Shown here: positions 60,427 through 64,000 of the stretch, in pieces
How the letters are laid out: each line of letters begins with the position of its first letter
Position numbering within the stretch: the first letter of the stretch is position 1
From: Flagellimonas_B algarum
GTDB taxonomy: Bacteria; Bacteroidota; Bacteroidia; Flavobacteriales; Flavobacteriaceae
Length of the DNA stretch: 64,000 bases
Direction: 5' to 3'
Assembly (NCBI RefSeq): GCF_040513375.1
Contig: NZ_JBEVTG010000002.1
Coordinates: 124,001-188,000, forward strand
The notes under the pieces: generated by a model
What the model saw: only the letters and a program-made list of their open reading frames with translations
Database searches by the model: none
Told to the model about the DNA's origin: nothing
Made by a program: the position numbers and the translations under genes

Positions 60427-61241
60427 GAGGTCTCTTCGCTTGTCTCTGGGATAGGCCGTTTGTTGCGCTTCATGCGCATATCCAAAAATTCCACCATTAA
60501 TGAAAAGGCGATCGCGAAGTAGAGATATCCTTTAGGAATGCTTCCGATTTCATTGTCAAAGACCACCAAGTGCGAAATGTGGGCGGCCTCTGCGATTAAC
60601 ATAAAGCCGATCAGGATCAAAAAAGAAAGTCCCAAAACCTGTATCGAAGGGTGGCGGTTGACAAAATCCCCTACAGGATTGGCGAACAACATCATGATCA
60701 ATACCGAAATGACCACGGCGACTATCATCAAGATCAAGGCATCGTTCGGATTGGGTGAAATCCCATTCGTCATACCGATGGCCGTTAAGATGGAATCGAA
60801 AGAGAATACGATATTGATGACGGTAATCTGAACGATGGCGTTGGTCATCGATGAAGAACGTTGGTTTTTGACCTCACGCTCATCATGCCCCCGATCTTCT
60901 ACTTTTTCGTGGATTTCCTTGGTGCTTTTGTACAGTAAAAACAAGCCGCCTAAGAATAGGATAAGGGCCTGCCAACTGATCCCGCCTGTTATCCAGGATT
61001 CGTTGAGCACCATGAAGGGCTTTTTCAAGGAGGTCAACCAGGTGATTCCAAAAAGCAACACGATACGCATGGCCATGGCGAGCACCAGCCCGATATTGGT
61101 CGCTCTTTTGCGGTTCTGTTTTTCCAGCTTGCCCGCGGCGATCGAAATGAAGATGATGTTATCGATCCCTAAGATGATTTCTAAAAAGGTCAAGGTCAAA
61201 AGCGCCATCCAAGCGTCGGGTGAAGTAAATATTTCTAACAT
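60423..61241 (-). CDS. TerC family integral membrane protein
   Basis: 272 aa, seven or more helices. Typical TerC start: LLTLTFLEIILGIDNIIFIS, with acidic residues (Glu, Asp, Asn) inside the first helix that form the ion site, and the paired repeat VINIVFSFDSILTAIGMTNG in the second half. TerC/Alx/YkoY proteins export manganese, some cotranslationally loading exoenzymes; tellurite resistance is a historic label. Here a Mn2+ or Ca2+ exporter is the best guess. Precedes its downstream convergent partner sterol desaturase; two bases behind the lipoprotein gene, so those two share a transcript. Confidence 0.9.
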   Translation of the reverse strand: MLEIFTSPDAWMALLTLTFLEIILGIDNIIFISIAAGKLEKQNRKRATNIGLVLAMAMRIVLLFGITWLTSLKKPFMVLNESWITGGISWQALILFLGGLFLLYKSTKEIHEKVEDRGHDEREVKNQRSSSMTNAIVQITVINIVFSFDSILTAIGMTNGISPNPNDALILMIVAVVISVLIMMLFANPVGDFVNRHPSIQVLGLSFLILIGFMLIAEAAHISHLVVFDNEIGSIPKGYLYFAIAFSLMVEFLDMRMKRNKRPIPETSEETS

Positions 61242-61243
61242 GC

Positions 61244-61621
61244 TTATTGTGTTTTTATAGCGGTTCCCCTCAATTTTTTAGAATCACCGACCGTATTGAA
61301 TTCAAAGGTATAAGTGCTATCCGTTGTCGTAAGGATTTTGATATGTATCGCCTTTTCCTCAGCGCGGTTATTTGGGTTTTTTCTGCGCAGCACGTATTCA
61401 CAATCATTGATCCATCGAATGTAGGAGGTGTCCTTTTTACCTTGAAAAGTCTCGATTTCAAGTGAATCATTCCTTTCGAAAAAGGTAGTTGCCGTCTTGC
61501 CCTCTAGGCTTGTGGTAAAGCTGAACGTACCGGTCTTGAAGTTTTGGCAATCGCGCTTAGGCGGTTCGGAACATCCGATGATCAACACCAATAAGCAGCA
61601 AATCCCGTAGATGATTTTCAT
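61244..61621 (-). CDS. small lipoprotein, often mislabelled topoisomerase IV
   Basis: 125 aa. Lipobox IYGICCLLVLIIGCSEPP; the mature part is a beta-rich domain (NFKTGTFSFTTSLEGKTATT, FERNDSLEIETFQGKKDTSY, IRWINDCEYVLRRKNPNNRA). Two Cys in the body (RDCQNF and NDCEYV) could form a disulfide. I recall relatives in databases as DNA topoisomerase IV, evidently a name carried over from the nearby parE/parC; nothing in the sequence supports it. It precedes terC by two bases. Function unknown; location outer or inner membrane as lipoprotein. Confidence 0.75.
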   Translation of the reverse strand: MKIIYGICCLLVLIIGCSEPPKRDCQNFKTGTFSFTTSLEGKTATTFFERNDSLEIETFQGKKDTSYIRWINDCEYVLRRKNPNNRAEEKAIHIKILTTTDSTYTFEFNTVGDSKKLRGTAIKTQ

Positions 61622-61653
61622 GACAGAAAAATACTAAATCCAATCCAATTGGG

Positions 61654-62034
61654 TCACTGATTTGGACTGAAAGCATCGAAAGAACCATCCTTGTAAAACC
61701 AAACGATTTTGACGATGTCTTTGGTGTCCATCGCTAAGACTGGCTGGGGTTTGTTCTTTGTCGGGATTTCCTTTTTGGCAGGCGCTTCGGAATTTGACGT
61801 TGGAGTGGGGGACTTCATCGCTTTCGCTTCATTTCCGAATAACAACCAATACAGGTCGACCTCCGGAAATCGCTGTACAACTTTCATCACGAAATCCAAA
61901 CTCGGTCGGTTCCTACCTGACAAAAGATGGGAAATACTGGAGCGGGGGACCGATATGGCTTCTGCAAACGCGGCGGCGCTTAGTTCTTTTTGCGACAACA
62001 AAAGCTTTAAACGTTGAACAAAATGTACTTCCAT
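61654..62034 (-). CDS. XRE-family helix-turn-helix transcriptional regulator
   Basis: 126 aa. A Cro/CI-type HTH covers residues 5-65 (LKLLLSQKELSAAAFAEAIS, recognition helix near VPRSSISHLLSGRNRPSLDF, and then VDLYWLLFG). A Ser/Pro/Lys-rich linker leads to a short conserved end (DIVKIVWFYKDGSFDAFSPN). The gene starts at the edge of a 360-base A+T-rich spacer holding repeated TTTACA/TGTAAA half-sites, which are candidates for its own operators. It is not preceded by a clear promoter; downstream after 32 bases comes the lipoprotein gene, with which it may be read. Confidence 0.85.
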   Translation of the reverse strand: MEVHFVQRLKLLLSQKELSAAAFAEAISVPRSSISHLLSGRNRPSLDFVMKVVQRFPEVDLYWLLFGNEAKAMKSPTPTSNSEAPAKKEIPTKNKPQPVLAMDTKDIVKIVWFYKDGSFDAFSPNQ

Positions 62035-62185
62035 TTATGGTCTTTGAACGTTGACTTTTTAGGGTAAATCCGCAAGCATTTTGGGCGATTGCCCCGAAAA
62101 ATCAACTTTAAAAATGAATATATTGTTTATTTAAACCCTTATAATTAACTGATAAATAGCTATATAATATAAAAAAGCAGTGCAC

Positions 62186-62263
62186 GCTCTAATTGTAAAC
62201 ACAAATGAACAATCAGTTTTTACAAATGTAAACATTTGTTTTTAATACGTTTACAAATGTAAT
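62186..62263. promoter_or_regulatory. operator-like array of TTTACA/TGTAAA half-sites
   Basis: TTTACAAATGTAAA (62219-62232) and TTTACAAATGTAAT (62250-62263) are nearly identical dyads set 31 bp apart, three helical turns, so both face the same side of DNA. A further TGTAAA half-site lies at 62194-62199. ACAAATGTAAACATTTGT (62222-62239) is a second, overlapping 18-bp palindrome. The array is in the 360-base spacer (62035-62394) between the divergent XRE and Lrp genes, which holds no ORF that I can support. Confidence 0.6.
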
Positions 62264-62369
62264 TCCCAGCCATTAAGGCGCAAAAACTGTTTAAGCGCTT
62301 CATATGGCTGTTTTCTTACACAATTTTTAAAAAAAAGTACTTTTTATTATATATTTTTTTAACTTTCAC

Positions 62370-62377
62370 TAATTTTG
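62370..62377 (+). promoter_or_regulatory. -7 element TAATTTTG of the Lrp gene
   Basis: Exact match to TAnnTTTG, 17 bases before the Lrp ATG; the region where a -33 box is expected is all A/T. Confidence 0.5.
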
Positions 62378-62394
62378 TTGCAAATAATTTGAAT

Positions 62395-62874
62395 ATGAAC
62401 AAGGTAAAGCTTGACGAAATAGACCACCAAATACTGGATATGTTGATTGACAATACCAGGACCCCGTTTACGGATATTGCCAAAAAATTGTTGATTTCCG
62501 CTGGAACGGTGCATGTTAGGGTCAAAAAAATGGAGGAAGCCGGTATCATCAAAGGGTCTTCCTTAACATTAGACTATGTTAAATTGGGGTATTCGTTTAT
62601 CGCCTATGTCGGGATTTTCTTGGAGAAGACCCATCAGACCAAATTCGTATTGGAACGTTTAACACAGATTCCCTATGTGACGGTGGCCCATATTACCACA
62701 GGCAAATTCAATATTTTCTGCAAGATTCGCGCCCGTGATACGACGCATGCCAAGAACATCATTTTCAAAATCGATGATATCGATGGCATCAGTAGGACGG
62801 AAACCATGATTTCACTTGAAGAAAGCATCAATGATAAGAAAAGATTGATGCACACCATCTTCAACGAGTTGTGA
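62395..62874 (+). CDS. Lrp/AsnC-family transcriptional regulator
   Basis: 159 aa. The winged HTH is at the N-terminus (LDEIDHQILDMLIDNTRTPF, DIAKKLLISAGTVHVRVKKM), and the RAM/AsnC ligand-binding domain follows (YSFIAYVGIFLEKTHQTKFV; GKFNIFCKIRARDTTHAKNI). Such proteins form octamers that respond to amino acids. ATG at 62395 fits the promoter; an in-frame TTG lies two codons before. The next gene, DinB-like, starts on the last base of its stop codon, so both are one transcript. Confidence 0.93.
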   Translation: MNKVKLDEIDHQILDMLIDNTRTPFTDIAKKLLISAGTVHVRVKKMEEAGIIKGSSLTLDYVKLGYSFIAYVGIFLEKTHQTKFVLERLTQIPYVTVAHITTGKFNIFCKIRARDTTHAKNIIFKIDDIDGISRTETMISLEESINDKKRLMHTIFNEL

Positions 62875-63389
62875 TGCAGGCCAGCGAATTGCCACAAGAC
62901 GAATATAATCCGTATTACAAATCGTATATCGAGATACTCGGTACGCTGGAAATGGATCAAGCACTTGAGAAGAGCTTGCAAGATTTGAAGGCGTTCATTG
63001 GCGATTTATCACCCGAAATTTTAAGTCACGCTTATGCTGATGGAAAATGGACGGTTGCCGAAGTCTTGTTGCATTTGATCGATGCCGAGCGGGTATTTCA
63101 ATATCGTGCTTTGCGCTTTGCAAGAAAGGATGGCACCGATTTACCTGGATTCGATCAAGATGAATATGTTCCGAATTCCAATGCCGCTTCGCGAACTAAG
63201 GAAAGTTTGTTGGAAGAATATACCAACGTTAGGAAGTCGAGCTTGTCACTTTTCGCCTCATTCGGGGCAGGGGAGTTGGCTAGTATCGGAACAGCCAATA
63301 GCACGCCTATGAGTGTTAGGGCATTAGGGTTTGTAATCAGCGGTCATCAAGCGCATCATTTTAAAATCCTCCGTGAGCGCTATCTGTAA
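62874..63389 (+). CDS. DinB-family metal-dependent protein
   Basis: 171 aa, a four-helix bundle type. The metal-binding histidines are at DGKWTVAEVLLHLIDAERVF and at ISGHQAHHFKILRERYL, as in DinB/YfiT-like proteins that bind zinc or nickel. Some members act as thiol-S-transferases using bacillithiol; Bacteroidota lack a settled cofactor, so only the fold is firm. ATG at 62874 overlaps the Lrp stop (TGATG); the GTG one codon earlier is less likely. Confidence 0.85.
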   Translation: MQASELPQDEYNPYYKSYIEILGTLEMDQALEKSLQDLKAFIGDLSPEILSHAYADGKWTVAEVLLHLIDAERVFQYRALRFARKDGTDLPGFDQDEYVPNSNAASRTKESLLEEYTNVRKSSLSLFASFGAGELASIGTANSTPMSVRALGFVISGHQAHHFKILRERYL

Positions 63390-63402
63390 TCAGTAGTAGT
63401 AG

Positions 63403-63732
63403 TTAGAGTTCTTCCGCATCCACCTCGAGGTCACCTGCATTTTCAAGTTCCGGGGCAATGGCTTCGGTAGGCAAGGTTTGCTTTTCCGATTTCGAATCGA
63501 GTTCCTTTTCGATAGTCTCTTCAAAATTCGAAATGAAGTTGGATAGGCTTTTACTGATTTTCACCAAATAAATGGTGTCTTCCGTTTTCACTTCTACGGC
63601 CTCGATCACCTCTCCACTGGGTTTTCTCAAGATAATGATGTCTTCATCACCATAGCCGTGAGGGTATAGATCGATCAAGAGCGCGGCAACATCACGGTCA
63701 AGTTTTTTGTAATCGACAATGCTTCGTTTCAT
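63403..63732 (-). CDS. conserved hypothetical protein (109 aa)
   Basis: 109 aa, cytoplasmic, without signal. The N-terminal 70 residues are well ordered (DYKKLDRDVAALLIDLYPHG, DEDIIILRKPSGEVIEAVEV, DTIYLVKISKSLSNFISNFE), the rest is an acidic tail rich in Glu (TEAIAPELENAGDLEVDAEEL is too long a low-complexity end to fold). I recall it in Flavobacteriaceae next to aroB and proline dehydrogenase, with no known function. It lies 92 bases behind the aroB end and 13 bases from the convergent DinB gene. Confidence 0.7.
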   Translation of the reverse strand: MKRSIVDYKKLDRDVAALLIDLYPHGYGDEDIIILRKPSGEVIEAVEVKTEDTIYLVKISKSLSNFISNFEETIEKELDSKSEKQTLPTEAIAPELENAGDLEVDAEEL

Positions 63733-63824
63733 GGTAGGTTTTTATGGTTACACAAACCTAAGCTAGTCAATTTTACATGCAGGGTCCGTAAAGAGTTGTC
63801 AACGCCAAAAAAAAGTATGCGTAG

Positions 63825-64000
63825 CTAAGATTCCTTGTAGTATGCGAAGGCATCGACAAAAAGTTCATTGGGAACCTTGACGTCGATTTGGGCAATTCCG
63901 ATACTTTCCAACAAGACGAAGTTGATGTTGCCATGGGCATTCTTCTTATCGTGCTTGAGCAGATCTAAGATAATCTCGATGTCTTGCTTTGAAAAGTCGA
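63825..64000 (-). CDS. aroB: 3-dehydroquinate synthase, C-terminal fragment (runs off the window)
   Basis: The minus strand is open from the right edge to a TAG at 63825-63827. The 58 visible codons read DFSKQDIEIILDLLKHDKKN, then AHGNINFVLLESIGIAQIDV, then a final AFAYYKES. KHDKKN and GxxxFVLLxxIG are the C-terminal signature of AroB, which makes 3-dehydroquinate in the shikimate pathway. The catalytic and NAD-binding parts lie outside the window. The gene ends 92 bases before the start of the 109-aa hypothetical gene on the same strand. Confidence 0.85.
   Translation of the reverse strand, partial: DFSKQDIEIILDLLKHDKKNAHGNINFVLLESIGIAQIDVKVPNELFVDAFAYYKES

Noticed and set aside
1..64000. 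tRNA, rRNA, transposons, prophage and integrons
   Set aside because: None was recognised by reading; a covariance-model scan would be needed to exclude small RNAs.

Overview
The window reads as an ordinary chromosomal stretch from a member of the Bacteroidota, most likely a marine-type Flavobacteriaceae (genus not resolvable by eye). The reasons are protein families typical of that group (YfhO, BatA-type VWA protein, DUF937, DUF6146-like, PyrX-like dihydroorotase, CarboxypepD-plug TonB receptor), absence of Shine-Dalgarno sequences, and repeated promoter elements of the form TTTG-N17-23-TAnnTTTG, the Bacteroidota sigma-A type. I see no tRNA, rRNA, insertion sequence, prophage or CRISPR array. 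Coding density is very high, with many 1-4 base overlaps inside operons.

Layout. 0-5 kb: end of a surface-polysaccharide cluster (YfhO, glycosyltransferase, flippase). 5-14 kb: exported Arg-rich protein, uvrA, an ECF sigma factor with a 47-codon ORF behind it, a cysteine-free endonuclease III, a Bcp peroxiredoxin, an uncharacterised 491-aa protein and a PhnP-type hydrolase. 14-24 kb: a BatA / pseudo-dihydroorotase / membrane protein / esterase operon, a GDSL hydrolase plus glycosyltransferase pair, and an S10 peptidase / unknown / CAT-like operon. 24-30 kb: oxidoreductase, LolD-CPBP-TIGR02757 operon, msrA, PhoD and an aspartoacylase-like enzyme. 30-36 kb: a probable metal-homeostasis region, merC-folE diverging from an ABC exporter whose permease carries a 58-residue His-rich loop, followed by two CFFC-motif proteins and, convergently, HupE and DUF6702. 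36-43 kb: peptide-salvage genes (M19 dipeptidase, ArgE-like M20, YfcC transporter, gamma-glutamyltransferase) facing an NlpC/P60 lipoprotein. 43-46 kb: a TonB receptor operon that looks metal-related. 46-54 kb: conserved small proteins, DUF937, serA-serC, LuxC-type acyl-CoA reductase, ferredoxin, agmatinase-family enzyme, ychF, EamA transporter. 54-64 kb: parE-parC, sterol desaturase, TerC, a lipoprotein, an XRE regulator, an Lrp regulator, DinB, and the 3' end of aroB at the right edge.

The most interesting part is 31.2-35.7 kb. A 27-bp near-palindrome between merC and the ABC operon lies across the -33 zones of two divergent promoters, as expected for a Fur/Zur-family operator. The genes on the right resemble, in order and type, a Zur-regulated MacB-like operon I recall from Pseudomonas (PA4063-PA4066). 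Other points worth following are a second operator-like array at 62.2 kb with sites 31 bp apart, a perfect palindrome in the leader of the ECF sigma gene, several start codons lying only 4-6 bases behind a -7 element (probably leaderless mRNAs), and two housekeeping enzymes that lack hallmark residues (endonuclease III without Fe-S cysteines; dihydroorotase without the HxH metal site).
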